The notes under the pieces were generated by a model. It had not been told where the DNA came from and ran no database searches. It was given only the letters and a program-made list of their open reading frames with translations. From Camellia lanceoleosa (Eukaryota > Streptophyta > Magnoliopsida > Ericales > Theaceae): a DNA stretch of 64,000 bases. How positions within the stretch are numbered: position 1 is the stretch's first letter; each line of letters opens with the position of its first letter. Shown one piece after another: positions 1 to 11,604 of this stretch. Position numbers and translations under genes: made by a program. The stretch is taken from positions 125,403,429 through 125,467,428 of the forward strand of contig CM045770.1 in the NCBI GenBank assembly GCA_025200525.1, written 5' to 3'.

Positions 1-993
1 GTATGTCTTCCAACCCCCATTTCTTTCTCCCTTTTATTTACCCGCTTTGGATGGTTAGATATAGGGCATATTTCAATTAGCATCTGATGTAATGACATGT
101 TTGCATCATTCATCTGTATTGCATGCATCGCTTTCGGCGCATCGCCTGGCTGCATTTGTATTTCAATTCTAAGTTGAATACGTGATAGTTGTAGCATCTC
201 ATATACCATGTTTAGAATAGCCGAGCCTACTATAGTTTGCATTTTTGTATGTGTTGCATTAGGCATTTCAGTATACTTAGGATCATGCATGATTTCTAAT
301 AAGCTTCCTGTTTTGGCTTGGAGTACTCGGTAAGTTTTATGCTTTAGCATCCTTGCATGCGTGTGAGTGTTGCCATGACTGCGTGCTTACCTTGAGGCTA
401 TATGCTTATGTGATATAACTGCCTTGAATGCCTGTGGGTGGAGGTTGAGTTACCTGAATTGGGACAATTCGTCGACTGTTTTAAGCCCACTAGATTGTGG
501 CAAAATCTGTATTTTAAGCCTACCTGCGGGTAGCAAACCATCTTTCACAAACAAACATGAAATGTTTAGTTCCAATTCAGATGGCCCAGTCTATACTTAT
601 TTGCTGCGAGCATCACATAGTAATCTAGGCAAATAACCAGAATAAGAACTCACAATGTTTTCAAAATCAGATATCATGGTTAGTAGAGGCCGGTCTTTGA
701 CCGGGCGAGAGGGGGTGCTCACGATGTGACCTTCCCTAATCGTACCCAAGTTCTCGAGCCGACTTTGGTGATGACGGACACGTGGCCTTTTGGCACCGAG
801 TCAGGGTTTCCTAAATTTCCCATTTTAAAAATATTTAGGTGGCGACTACATTATCTCAGCAAAGCGATCCATGTTTGGTACTTCTTTTCTAAAAATCATT
901 TTTCTCAAAGCGATTTGCAGTTGGACTCTTTGGTTCAAGATTTAGAACATAACAAAATCGAGTCGAGCGTATGGCGAGGTCCCTCGGCGTTAT
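1..993 (+). repeat. 5' LTR of element A, 3' quarter only
   Basis: Matches 12217-13204 along its length. The two copies differ mainly by short indels and small blocks, for example near 130-150 and 465-515. The LTR end near 990 is degraded compared with the canonical GTCTACA end seen at 30095. No coding content. Confidence 0.85.
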
Positions 994-995
994 TC

Positions 996-1013
996 TGGCG
1001 ACTCATTTGAGGA
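996..1013 (+). other. Primer-binding site of element A
   Basis: TGGCGACTC follows the LTR end by two bases. TGG is the complement of a tRNA CCA end. Tat/Ogre elements commonly use tRNA-Arg, and the sequence fits that, but I could not compare it with a tRNA set. Confidence 0.6.
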
Positions 1014-1456
1014 TTTAGAGAACTTGACTCGAACTCATGATATCTGCTTTTGACTACACTTGTGTGTTTCTTTGCATTGCATTTGCATTGGTGCGCCTAG
1101 GACACCGTGTTTGCCATATGCCATTCCCGAGCGATTTCTTGGGAGGCTTGTCTTGTCAAGTCATGTCCATAAGGCTGATCGGCTCTGGCTCTGACGACAT
1201 GGGAACACAAACCCAGTTTCTTGGGGCACCCTTTGACCATTCGACCTAGTGCATATTCGGATCCATAGTGACCATTCCAAACTAGGACGGGTTGCTTACC
1301 CGTTTTAGGTTGTTTGAAGCATTGCGTGCGTAGTGAAACCCTAGTTCACGACAAGATAGGAAGGAAACCCTACTAACATAGGGGTGTTTTGGCTCTCACT
1401 TATCTGTTATGTGCTTGTTAGAGTCGCCTCTGAGGAATGCATGTCGGTATGAGTTT

Positions 1457-1555
1457 GGGCATCGAACTGCGGGCATCGGTTTATGAATCGGGCATCGAAC
1501 TGCGGGCACCAATTCATATTTTGGGCATCGAACTGCGGGCACCAATTCAAAATTG
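1457..1555 (+). repeat. 33-bp tandem repeat (3 copies) in the element A leader
   Basis: The string GGGCATCGAACTGCGGGCA begins at 1457, 1490 and 1523, a period of 33. Element C has only one weak equivalent near 52850, so the array expanded in A. Confidence 0.85.
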
Positions 1556-1877
1556 TGGGATTCAGTTTACACAGGGTAGCAGTTCTGAGGCGAATTTTGG
1601 CGAGATTGATAGAGGCATACTCATTCGGCTTTGTTCGTGTTGTTGGTGAAATCGGTGAGATCTTTGTCTGTTTTCTCTTTTGCTAGGGTAGTCTGGGAAC
1701 CATAGCTTCACAGGGCTCCAATATCCCCCGAGGATCATTAGACTTGTGCTGATAGACTTTGTCGGGTCAGAAATTCAGTTCAAAGGGCAATCAGTGTTCC
1801 TTCACCAAAGGCAGGGTAAAAAGGCGGTCGGGGCAGTTATACCGGTTGTTCGGTTGGAGCCGAACAATCTGGCGAGG

Positions 1878-3212
1878 ATGGAGAACGATCGTCAACTCGA
1901 AAGTATGAAACTCATGCGGCGAGACCTTTGCCGTAAGCGGAATTTGCCAAAAAGCCGGCGAGATTATAGCCCAAATGAGCGAGACAATTCTTGAGCAAGA
2001 ACTGAGTATCTACTTCACAAAGGGCTCCTCCCCAGAGCTCCAACTCGAGGAGACTAATATAATGTCCAGATGATACTGACATTCCAGGCGAGCCAGCTCA
2101 CCTGGTTCTACCTGACTATCTAAAACACCCACCAACCTACGGACCCCCCTCTAAATTCAAGACGGACCCCACAGCATTGAAAGTGAGCAAGCTTGAGGAA
2201 TTGTTCAAAAAGTCTCAAGGGGCCCATTCTATTCCTGACATAGAGGATGGTTTTACCAACTCAGTGGTGACATTACCGGATCGGTTCAAGATGCCGCATA
2301 TCGATCGATTTGATGGCTCTGGAGACCCAATGGTGTACCTTCAATTGTTTTCTGATATCCTGAGACCAATGGGTTTGACCACAGCCCAGAAACTATCACT
2401 ATTCGGCCGAACCTTGTCAGGGATAGCTTCCAATTGGTATGCGAAACTAGAAGATGAGGTCAAAAGGAATTGGGATGAAATGGCTGAGGCCTTTGTCGCA
2501 CAATACTCGTACAATACCCAGATCGAGATTACAACTCGTGATCTCGAGACGACAAAACAAGCCAAGGAAACTTTCTCGATTTTGTAACTTCGATGGAGGC
2601 GAAGGCATCGATGATGACTTTGAGGCCCATCGATAAAGACGGATCAGGATGATTGTGCGCAATCTCCAACCAAAGCTGATGCTGAAAATGATTGTCGTCC
2701 CCTTTCCCACCTTTGCAGATCTACACGAGATGGGGATGCAAATTGAGGATGCAATGAAACAGGGCCTTTTGGACGGGATAGGGAGCGACCGGAGAACCTT
2801 CAACCGCAACAACAACACAGGCACAAGCGGTGATGCGGCTGCAAGATCTTCCGAAGTGGGCATGGTTACCACCACCACATCAAAAAAGGCCACCTCATTC
2901 ACCGGTACGTCTAGAGCTAGCTCGCAAATAGCCAAAAACCCACCTCAGGGCCAAAGGGTGTTCACTCCACTATACATGCCCCTATCCAAAGCTCTGGGGG
3001 TTTTGATCAAGAAAGGGCATCTGAAGCCCCTGGAGCCGCAGCCACTACCAAAGAACCTCCCTCTCTCACACAACCCAGCCGACTACTGTGCCTTCCATCA
3101 GCGAGCTGGCCATGACACTGACATGTGCTTTCGTCTTCACCACGAAATACAAGATCTGATCGACAACAGAGTCATCCCCGCACCGGGTCCTACAAAGTCT
3201 ATCGGCACTTGA
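1878..3212 (+). pseudogene. gag: gag of element A (frameshifted)
   Basis: Gag would form the cytoplasmic virus-like particle that packages element RNA. Seen: a first candidate ATG at 1878, then an open frame from 2063 to 2587 carrying a retrotransposon gag core (FKMPHIDRFDGSGDP, then LFGRTLSGIASNWYAKL and WDEMAEAFVAQY). The frame breaks near 2575, where the order KETFSDFV is recovered only in the next frame, and breaks again near 2645. The C-terminal part runs 2649-3212, with the conserved block YMPLSKALGVLIKKGHLKPL and a CX3HX4HX4C-like zinc motif (CAFHQRAGHDTDMC). It ends with a stop at about 3210 and no pol frame follows. Element C keeps the same C-terminal block but lacks the core. The breaks may be real decay or assembly indels. 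Confidence 0.85.
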
Positions 3213-3983
3213 TCAGTGAACCTGTGGGGGGATAAGGCGACTATGTGATCAGGGGATGAACCACCTGCGGGCGGCAATCAGTTTACTCCAGACGTGGGAA
3301 TGGCATGCACTGTTTTGAGCAATGTACAAGTGCTGTTAATTTTGCATTCTGACTTGGGTATTGAGTCTGTCTTTTTGTTTTAAGTCAGTCTCTTTTGTTT
3401 TGGGTCTGTCTTGTTGTATCGAGTTAGTCCTGTTGTATAAGAGTCGGGTGAGTCCGGGGGTGTTACCTAGGCATCACCATTTTGTTTTGTTTGTGTTTGT
3501 CTTTTCGTTTTGTTTTGAGTCTGTTTCCGCCAGGAGTCGTATGCCATGATTTTAGATAAACAGCGGTGTTTTTCCGCAGCGCTCACGTTTATACATAGTG
3601 CTAGTTATGCCAGTTTTTGAATGAAATGGCAGTGCATTCCACCTGCTCTCTTGTGCCTTGAAGTCATTGTAATGACCTGAGTTTTTCAAAACCTTTTTGA
3701 ACATTGCAGTGAAAACAAAGAGGGAGGAATTCCTCGGGATTTGCAAAACTTTGATCAAATGAGAGAAAGAGAGGCATACTAAGCCCTTAATGAATGAAAT
3801 CATGCTTGTTAGTGTAGTCTTGAGAAGGACCACGGCTTTGATCTAGATTGGTCCTACTGTCTTGGTATGGCGATTTGTCGCTTTCTTAAAAACTTTCAAA
3901 AAATGTTTTGCGCGGTTCTGCGAAGACATGTGTGGAATCGCTCTTGAGATTGTGCAGCTTAGGATCGCTCTCAGCCTCGAGAC
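3213..3983 (+). other. Internal non-coding region of element A after gag
   Basis: Where pol would start in an autonomous element there is only T/G-rich sequence with repeated GAGTCTGTCT/GAGTCAGTC motifs. It aligns by eye with 54081-54900 of element C. No reading frame of known type. Confidence 0.6.
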
Positions 3984-4232
3984 TTGACCCCCCCTTGGCT
4001 TTCAAACCTTGAACTGGCATTCAGAATGTTCAACGGTCGACCACGATGTAAGGCCTGTGTGGCTAGATTTGAAGCAGCCCTCGAACATGAGGCACCAAAG
4101 TCAGATCAAGAAGATCAGACTTCATCAGAAGAAGCTTGCGAAGCTAAATCAGAAGCACCCCTCAAACTAGGGGCAAAAATGTCCGATGTGCTCGACGAGC
4201 CAAAGGTGGATCTTTCTGCAAATCAATACTGA
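3984..4232 (+). other. Short reading frame conserved between elements A and C
   Basis: Unknown function. The frame VARFEAALEHEAPKSDQEDQ and following about 40 residues recurs in the same frame in element C (54915-55090), with roughly nine residues in ten identical. It is acidic, without a recognisable domain, and lies about 0.8 kb after gag. It could be a short accessory peptide or simply young shared sequence that is open by chance. Confidence 0.4.
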
Positions 4233-4742
4233 CCACTCTCACGGATCTGAGGCTTCAATCTCGAGAACCATTTGGCATGGACTTGTTACTTTTTACCCTT
4301 TGAGAGGCTCATTTGGGCGAAAACCCGGAAGGCGACCGAGCAAAAGTTAGAGCAAAGAAAATGCAAAAAAAAAAATGCAAAGATACAAAAATGCAAAAAG
4401 AAAAAAGAAAAAAAGAAAGAAAATAAAAGAGTAAAAGAATTGAAAAGAAAAGAAAAACAAAGCTCGCAAGGTCGAAAACACGCAGCAGTGCCTTGGCAAA
4501 AGTTAGAGCATAAAAGGAGAGGTTAAATACAGTGTACCTTAACCCGAACTACGTAAGGCTTGATTCCCATCTTTGGGATACGTAGGCAACTTCATTCTGA
4601 AGTCCAGCCATAAAACACTTCAAATTCGATTGTGTCCATGTAATGGTTTTGATCATCTTTGCCTTTTCTGTATCTGAGAGTCGGTTGTCATCATCACCTC
4701 TGAGGGTTAATTATAGTGTCTTTGGCGCCATCATCCAAACAA
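4233..4742 (+). other. A-rich tract and spacer in element A
   Basis: Positions 4355-4470 are a purine/A-rich stretch. The same tract, with an added TA microsatellite, is at 55210-55330 in element C. No gene seen. Confidence 0.55.
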
Positions 4743-4848
4743 GGGGCAACTTTCCGTTGCCATTCAACGCGCCGCGGTGCCGTTCAAACAAGGGGCAACT
4801 TTCCGTTGCCATGCAGCTCTCTTCAAGTACGGGGCAGTTTTCCTTTGG
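4743..4848 (+). repeat. Array of three short hairpins in element A
   Basis: GGGGCAACTTTCCGTTGCC occurs at 4743-4761 and 4792-4810. Each can fold as a GGCAAC/GTTGCC stem with a TTTCC loop. A third, decayed copy is at 4831-4848. Element C has the same array at 55738-55852. Confidence 0.85.
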
Positions 4849-4910
4849 ATCCGAGGTTGTGCATCTCAAGAGTAGGTTCCGCGCTTGTTGAGCAGGGGCC
4901 GTTTGCAAAA

Positions 4911-6225
4911 ATAGTTTTTGAGAATTTTTACCGAGGCTGACTAATTCTCTCGAAAATTATCCTATTTTTCCAAAACTGGTCCTTTTCCCTGGACTCAAAA
5001 AAGGAAAATTTTCAGTGCTCATAGCCTGACTTGCATGATTTCAAATCAAAAATCGAACAAGCATGTTAATCTAACTCCCATTTTGGCCAAATTTTTTTAG
5101 AAAGCAAAAATAAAAAATGGTCAAAACGATGAACTAGGGGCACAGTTGGGTCAGGAGTTCTGTCTTTTCCCCTTTGTCAAAATACTTGCTAGAAAGGGCA
5201 CTCTACTCGCCGGAAAGGGCACCGTATCCGGAAGAAAGGCACAACAAAGGGTGAAAGCTCTCACATCCTCCAAGCAATGAGGTATCAAGCCAAGTCTGAA
5301 GCACCTGTCCAGAATGGGGCAGACATTACACTCTCTCATCAGACAGATCTGCTCACGTCCAAACTCCCGAGGGCATCATCGACCGATGTCATTTGCTACA
5401 TACCCATTTGTAGCACAACCCTCTGTGGGAGGACTTCACTAGGCTGTGGCGGAAGAAAGAAAATCTAGCGAGAATGCTAGAGGCACGAGCCCACAACTTC
5501 TTGTTTATCTATCAACCACCGGGGAGGATTGAAAAATGAGAGATTTAAGAATAGAGATGTGCGATGAGAGGAAAAGTGAGAAAAGGGCTTTTTCAGAAAA
5601 AAACGAGCTTGAGGGCCGAGTGATGTGAGAATCACAAATAAGAAAGGGTGGGAAACATACCCGGTGAAACAGGCTCCTTGTGCACGTCTGAGTGTCGTGT
5701 CTTTTTGTTTTATCTCGATCCTTGTTTTGAGTCGTCTCGAGTGTTACTCGATGTGTTTAGGTTGTGTGCCTTTTATTTCTGTGTTGAGTCGTTTTGCTGT
5801 GTTCAGTCGTAGGCTCAATACCTGGTCGAAAACTTATCTCTCAATTTCAAAAACAAAATCATTTTGTGCTCCGAGTGCCGTGCCGTTCTCCACATTGTTC
5901 AAAACAGTATTTGTTCTTGCATAAAACCGCAGGGTTCAACCCAGGTCATGTGTGAACAGTAGAACCAGGACCTATTTGAAGCTATATTGGTTCCGGACTG
6001 CAAAGCAAAAGCAAAAGAGGAAAATGTCGGGCATCTGAGTTTTGTTCCTACTTCAGTAAGTTCCGAGATTGCATCCCGTGTGTACCTCTTCAGGTCTTGC
6101 CAATGTTCCGAAGTATGAGTGTGTCTCTACCTCAAGCTCATGATCAAGCCTACTTTCAAGCCAGAATGGCAATCAGAAATGCTCCCTCTAAGTACCAGTC
6201 CCTGCCAGATGCATCTTGACTGTGT
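4911..6225 (+). other. Internal non-coding region of element A
   Basis: Contains blocks shared with 55915-56660 of element C. From about 5885 to 6225 A has only some 340 bp where element C has about 5.6 kb including the antisense PMD gene. No coding frame of known type. Confidence 0.55.
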
Positions 6226-6500
6226 TTGCAATGAGTTCCTAGGAGACCAACTGCGACGGTGGAAACTAGAGTTCGAATGGCCGTTGCCTAGAACACAAAG
6301 GTTCGGGATTTCCGAGACTAAAGTCTGGTTTAAATACCCAGAGGCGTGTCCTCGGCTTGAAATCTGTATGGCAGCCCCATAGATTGAGATAGCGTGTATG
6401 CACCTCAATTCTGGATACTGAACCAACCTAGTCTGTCACCCCGTTGGAGAATAGGGAAAGTTGTGAATATGATCAGGAAGGCAAGCAGCAGCCATAGCTC
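6226..6500 (+). other. Conserved block shared by elements A and C
   Basis: Matches 62283-62530 of element C closely, including the run GAGTTCCTAGGAGACCAA. No domain seen in either strand. It marks the point where A and C realign after the C-specific antisense gene. Confidence 0.7.
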
Positions 6501-6774
6501 CTACATACAAATGTTGTTACTTGTCAGCATTTCAGAGCCTTTGTACTGCGAGTTAAAGGTAAAGTGTTCGAAGAGCACGAGGGGGATCCCCGTCAGAGTA
6601 GTGCGGTTCACCGCCACTCACCTCATGAGGTGTTTTCTAAAGCACCGCTTTGTCCATTTATTGCTTTCCTTAAGCATAATGCATTGTACCTGTCAAGTTT
6701 CTTTCTCAGTCATGCACGATATTGTATGCAATTGTTCATTCAAAGAAGTTTCCGTTTAAGATCATTCATTTAGT

Positions 6775-7089
6775 GTATCAATCACACTTTATTTGCTTCA
6801 CTTAGTGTATCTAACACACTTCATTTGCTTTAGTGTATCAATCACACTTCATTCATTTCGTGTATCTATCACACATTTTCACTTAGTGTGTCACTCACAC
6901 TCTCTTCACTTTAGTGTATCAATCACACTTCATCCATTTTGTGTATCTATCACATATTCACTTTTTGTGTATCCATCACACACCTTTAGTGTATCAATCA
7001 CACTTGTTCACATAGTGCATCTATCACACTTTGTGTTCACCTTTAGTATATCTATCATACTCGCTCACTTTGTGTATCAATCACACTAT
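6775..7089 (+). repeat. Satellite 1 of element A: GTGTATCWATCACAC array
   Basis: About ten imperfect units of roughly 27-35 bp, each with GTGTATC(A/T)ATCACAC, itself a partial inverted repeat. Absent from element C. Confidence 0.85.
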
Positions 7090-7320
7090 GCTCATTACCG
7101 CATTGTTATGCACATCTATCTAGCATTGTTATGCACCTCTTCACTTGCATCGTGATGCACGTTTCAAATTGCATTGTTATGCACCCACTTCACTAGCATT
7201 GTTATGCTCATTCGTTGCATTGTTATGCACATCTGTCTAGCATTGTTATGCTCATTACTTGCATTGTTATGCACACTTCACCTGCATTGTTATGCACCTT
7301 TTCACTTGCAATTGTCGTAT
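7090..7320 (+). repeat. Satellite 2 of element A: GCATTGTTATGCAC array
   Basis: About nine units of GCATTGTTATGCAC or close variants with variable spacers. The unit has a GCAT/ATGC inverted repeat. It follows satellite 1 directly. Confidence 0.85.
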
Positions 7321-7384
7321 TTTCTCCTCTCGCATGCGGTGCGTTAGGACATCTTCGGTTTCGCACATTCGGACGAGTTCCGGT

Positions 7385-8310
7385 ATTCATTCATACCTTT
7401 CCTCTCTTGCATGTGATATGCTGAGAGATCTGCCTTTCTTCTCTTGCGTGTGATACGCTGAGAATCTACCTTTCCTCTCTTGCATGTGATACGCTGAGAG
7501 ATGCTTCATTTCCTCTCTTGCATGTGATACGCTGAGAGATGCTTCATTTCCTCTCTTGCATGTGATATGCTGAGAGGTCTGCCTTCTTTCTTATGCGTGT
7601 GATACGCTGAGAAATCTACCTTTCCTCTCTTGCGTGTGATCTGTTTGAGATGCTTCCTTTCCTCGTTTCCATGTGATATGCTGAGAGAATTTACCTTTCT
7701 TCTTATGCGTGTGATACGCTGAGAAATCTACCTTTCCTCTCTTGCGTGTGATACGCTGAGAGATGCTTCCTTTCCTCTCTTGCATGTGATATGCTGAGAG
7801 AATTTACCTTTCTTCTTATGCGTGTGATACGCTGAGAAATCTACCTTTCCTCTCTTGCGTGTGATACGCTGAGAGATGCTTCCTTTCCTCTCTTGCATGT
7901 GATATGCTGAGAGGTCTGCCTTCTTTCTTATGCGTGTGATACGCCGAGAAATTTACCTTTCCTCTCTTGCATGTGATATGCTGAGAGGTTTTCTCTTGCG
8001 TGTGATACGCTGAGAATTTACCTTTCTTCTCTTGCATGTGATACGCTGAGAATTTACCTTTCTTTTCTTGCGTGTGATACGTTGAGAATTTACCTTTCTT
8101 CTCTTGCGTGTGATACGCTGAGAATTTACCTTTCTTTTCTTGCGTGTGATACGTTGAGAATTTACCTTTCTTCTCTTGCGTGTGATACGCTGAGAATTTA
8201 CCTTTCTTCTCTTGCATGTGATACGCTGAGAAATTCACCTTTCCTCTCTTGCGTGTGATACGCTGAGAGGTTTACCTTCTTTCCTCCTGTGTGTGATACG
8301 CGGAGATGTT
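7385..8310 (+). repeat. Satellite 3 of element A: about 25 units around TGTGATACGCTGAGA
   Basis: Units of about 36 bp in the right half and about 39 bp in the left half share CTCTTGCGTGTGATACGC. Both periods are multiples of three, so the minus strand stays open for long stretches (for example 8238 to 7816, a 12-residue repeat). I read that as a by-product, not a gene. Confidence 0.9.
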
Positions 8311-8549
8311 GTGTGTGAGACTCCGGGTGCTCTCGGTAGTCACTTTTAGCCTTCTCTGCGTGAGACGCAATGAGAATTGCATAATTTTCTTACATCCTTT
8401 CTGCAATCCTTTCTGCATGAAATGTGGTTAGATTTGCATTCACTTGCCGACACTGCATGTGTCAAACTTTCGGAATCACAGGAATCGCATTGAATATATG
8501 TTGTTAGCATATTGTTCTTGTTGAATTTCTCTATTTTGCAGGCACGATA

Positions 8550-8915
8550 TTGTATGTACGGTTCATTTGAGGCTGGTGCGACCAGACGAATCGCGCAGGT
8601 ATTGTATCTTCTTCGTGTGAGACGCGACGGGAATTGAATAATTCTCCGCATTCCTAACTGCATGAGATGTAGTTGTTGCTTTGCATTCTTGCTTAAAACT
8701 GTCGCATCTATTTGTCAATACCTGCTTCATTACAGCTTGCTGCATTTGCATGATCATCTGGCTCCGCGCCTATCATTTTGCATTTTGCCCCCTGCCTGCG
8801 GGCACACATTCTCTGTTTATCTTGTATGATTGTCTAAGTCTTCGGCCTTGTCAAAAATGGGTCGTCTCTGGGCTTTGACATTCACTCCCGTCATTGTTAT
8901 GACTTCCGGAGTTAC
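8550..8915 (+). other. 3' internal end of element A
   Basis: Matches 48255-48610 and 63405-63765 of element C, including GCACGATATTGTATGTACGG. This is the conserved stretch just before the polypurine tract. No gene. Confidence 0.7.
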
Positions 8916-8929
8916 GTCAAGAGAACAGC
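8916..8929 (+). other. Polypurine tract of element A
   Basis: TCAAGAGAACAGC lies directly before the LTR start TGTAGACACC. The better preserved version in element C (48612-48620) reads AAAGAGGGG. Confidence 0.65.
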
Positions 8930-9789
8930 TGTAGACACCCCATTTTGACCGACCTTAAGACTCGAGCGTCACCGATTGGCGCTTCGGTGATGTTGCATCT
9001 TGTCTTTCGTTCGAAGTCTCGAGTCGCGTGCGGCGCCCGCCTCCGGACTTCCGAATTCTCTTTTGTGCCTTGTCTCGGTTTGCGAACCAGACTCGGTTTT
9101 CTCTGTTTTATTTCCTAAGGGAAGGGAGTAGTCCCGTAGACTATCTCCCGGTGGCCGTGAGCTACTTTTCGTGGCCGTAGGCCATTTTGCCCATTTCGGA
9201 GCCCGGTTCCCGGTTTTCGGAGCCGTTAGGCCGTGTGCCTCGGTTCGGGACCGCCCAACCATCTCCGTTTTCTCCGGTTTTTGGCAGAGACCTCTGTTTA
9301 GTCCTTCCGAGGGACACTGGGGTCTCTGAGACCCACTTTGACGAACACCACTTAGGTGCGGCCCATTTCGGGATCCCGAACCACGCGGTTTTGGCCCCGA
9401 GCATTCATTTTGCATCGATGTCTGTTGATTTTTGGCAGACACCTCTGTTTAGTCCTTCAGGGACAGGGGTCTCTGAGACCCACTTGACGAACACCATAGG
9501 TGCGGCGGCCCATTCGGGATCGAACCACGCGGTTTTGGCCCGAGCATTCATTTCGCATCCGTTTTCTCCGGTTTTTGGCGAGACCTCTGTTTAGTCCTTC
9601 CGGACACTGGGGTCTCGATACCCTCATGACCGAACACCACTTAGGTGCCCGACCCATTTCGGGACCCGGTTTTGGTCCCCGAGCTTTCGTTTTGCATTGG
9701 TTTTGTTCAATTTTGGCGGTACCTCTGTTTCATCATTAGGAACAACTGCGGTCTCGGATGCCCGCCATTGTGGCCGAACAAAATCTTTT

Positions 9790-9860
9790 CTTTTTGCCCT
9801 CAAAATATCTAGATATTTTGCCCTCAAAATATCTAGATATTTGAGGCAAGATATTTAAAC
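9790..9860 (+). promoter_or_regulatory. Putative promoter of element A LTR: duplicated AT palindrome and TATA-like box
   Basis: The palindrome AAATATCTAGATATTT occurs twice within a duplicated unit, followed by TATTTAAA at 9852-9859. Other LTRs here have instead a G-box palindrome at this place. Promoter function is inferred from position. Confidence 0.5.
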
Positions 9861-10226
9861 CCTTTTGGCCCTCTCTCTTGTCCATTGGAGCAGCCGGCCA
9901 AGCCTCATTTTGGGAGGAGAAAAAAATCCTTCAAGAACACTTGAGCAAAAACTTCCATTTTCATAGCAAAAAAGCTCCAAATTTCTTCAAGTCTTGCTTG
10001 ATTCCTTCACCAACACCTAGCCTCACCATGCCAACTTCGATTCCAGCAGCTAGGAAGTGAATTTCAGAGGTTGAGAAGCTACAAATCAAAGCCAAGAAGC
10101 AAAGAAAGACAAGTCTTCAAGGGTAAGTATTCAAAACCAACTTTTAGGGCTTTTTCTTGATCTTTTTTTATACTCTAATTGGTTGAGAATTGGGGCTCCG
10201 ACCCCTACTGCTTTTGTGCTAATTTT

Positions 10227-10418
10227 GAGCCCCTCTACAACATTGTAGAAGGGCTCAACTTCATTTGGTATTTCTATATACTAGTTCCTTCAATATTCAC
10301 CAAGTTGGTCACATTTTTTGCATGCAATTTGTGACCTATTTGTGTTGTTTTTTAGGGGTCCGACCCCTACTTATTTCTTGCTTATTTTGAGCCCCTCTAC
10401 AACATTGTAGAGGAGCTC
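10227..10418 (+). repeat. Two 30-bp hairpins in the LTR
   Basis: Positions 10227-10256 and 10389-10418 each pair GAGCCCCTCTACAA with its near-complement across a 2-base loop, 13 of 14 pairs. A related copy is at 27185-27215 in solo LTR S2. Confidence 0.8.
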
Positions 10419-11071
10419 AACTTCATTTGGCCATTGTATCTACCACCTCCTTCAAATTTCATCAAGTGTGCCCATTTTTGCATGCAATTTTGACCTATTT
10501 GTGTTTGTTTTTGGGACTTCGACCCCTACTGGTTTTAGTCTTTTTTTGACCCTGTTTACATGTTTCATGAAGAAGGTTTGGTCATTTGATGTATAGATTG
10601 CATGCCTTATGTTATACCCTTTTGTGGCTCCATTTTGCCTTCCATTTCTAGCATGTTTGTCTTATGATTTAGAGGCTTCCATGAACTGCATATATGCTTA
10701 TTTTTGGGCCCTCTTTCATGTTGTAGAAGAAAGTTTGTCCATTTGGTGTTTGTATATACCACCTCCCATTGTAATGCTCTTTTGGCCATTAATCTTGTAT
10801 GATCTTGTTGCCATATCTATATCTCCTTTTTGGCCATGATTGTTACTGAAATATGCTGTATTTGGGACTGCCTTGCTACTGTCCTTGCTGCCATGATCAT
10901 TTTTTGCATGTATAGCATGGCTATAGGCCATTTCGGGTGTATATTATCGCATTTCGGGACCATTTCTCGCTTTGGGTGTGCTTTGGTTGTGTTTCGGGGC
11001 TGTTTTCCCCCTCTTGTAGCTGCTGAAATTCCATGTTTCATGTTGCATGCCATTTGTATCATTTTTGCATT

Positions 11072-11604
11072 GCCTCGGTTTGCGTGCCCGTGTGCACGCA
11101 TTTCGAGGCACTGCCGTTTTATCAAGCGGCCTCCTATGTGAGTGAGCTGAGGCTCTCCCATGTAGGTGTAAGCCCATCGTTGCATTCCGTATGCCATTTC
11201 ATCCCATTTTATCATCGCCTCGGTTTGCGTGCCTGTGGGCGCGCATTTCGAAGCACTTCAGTTTTATCCGATTTTCATCTTTTATCATTGCCTCGGTTTG
11301 CGTGCCCGTGTGCACGCATTTCGAGGCACTTCGGTTTTATCCGATTTCCATTTCATCATCGCCTCGGTTTGCGTGCCTGTGGGCACGCACTTCGAGGCAC
11401 TTCGGTTTTATCCGATTTGCATTTCACATCATTGCCTCAGTTTGCGTGTCAAGTGGACACGCATTTCGAGGCACCTCCTTTCATCATTCTGGCATCCTAT
11501 GTAAGTGGGCTGAGGCTCCCTCATGTTGGTATAAGCCCATCATTACATTTTGCATGTCGTGTCATCACCTCGATTTGCGTGTCCGTGTGCACGCTTTTCG
11601 AGGC
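11072..11604 (+). repeat. Six GCCTCG...CGAGGC hairpins in the element A LTR
   Basis: Units at 11072, 11217, 11290, 11361, 11434 and 11567, each 38-39 bp, pair GCCTCGGTTTGCGTGC with its partner GCACGCATTTCGAGGC (outer and inner stems with a 3-bp internal mismatch). The fifth unit changes both sides of the inner stem (GCGTGTC / GACACGC), which keeps pairing. Solo LTR S2 has four equivalents. Confidence 0.85.

Noticed and set aside
7816..8238. 140-codon minus-strand frame with a 12-residue repeat
   Set aside because: Product of satellite 3; no start context, promoter or similar protein recognised.
7385..8310. CRISPR-like regular array
   Set aside because: Units are contiguous and diverged without unique spacers, and the sequence is a plant genome.
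3984..8929. Hidden RT or integrase of element A
   Set aside because: None of the usual motifs (YVDD-like, zinc HHCC, DD35E blocks, chromodomain) found in any frame by eye.
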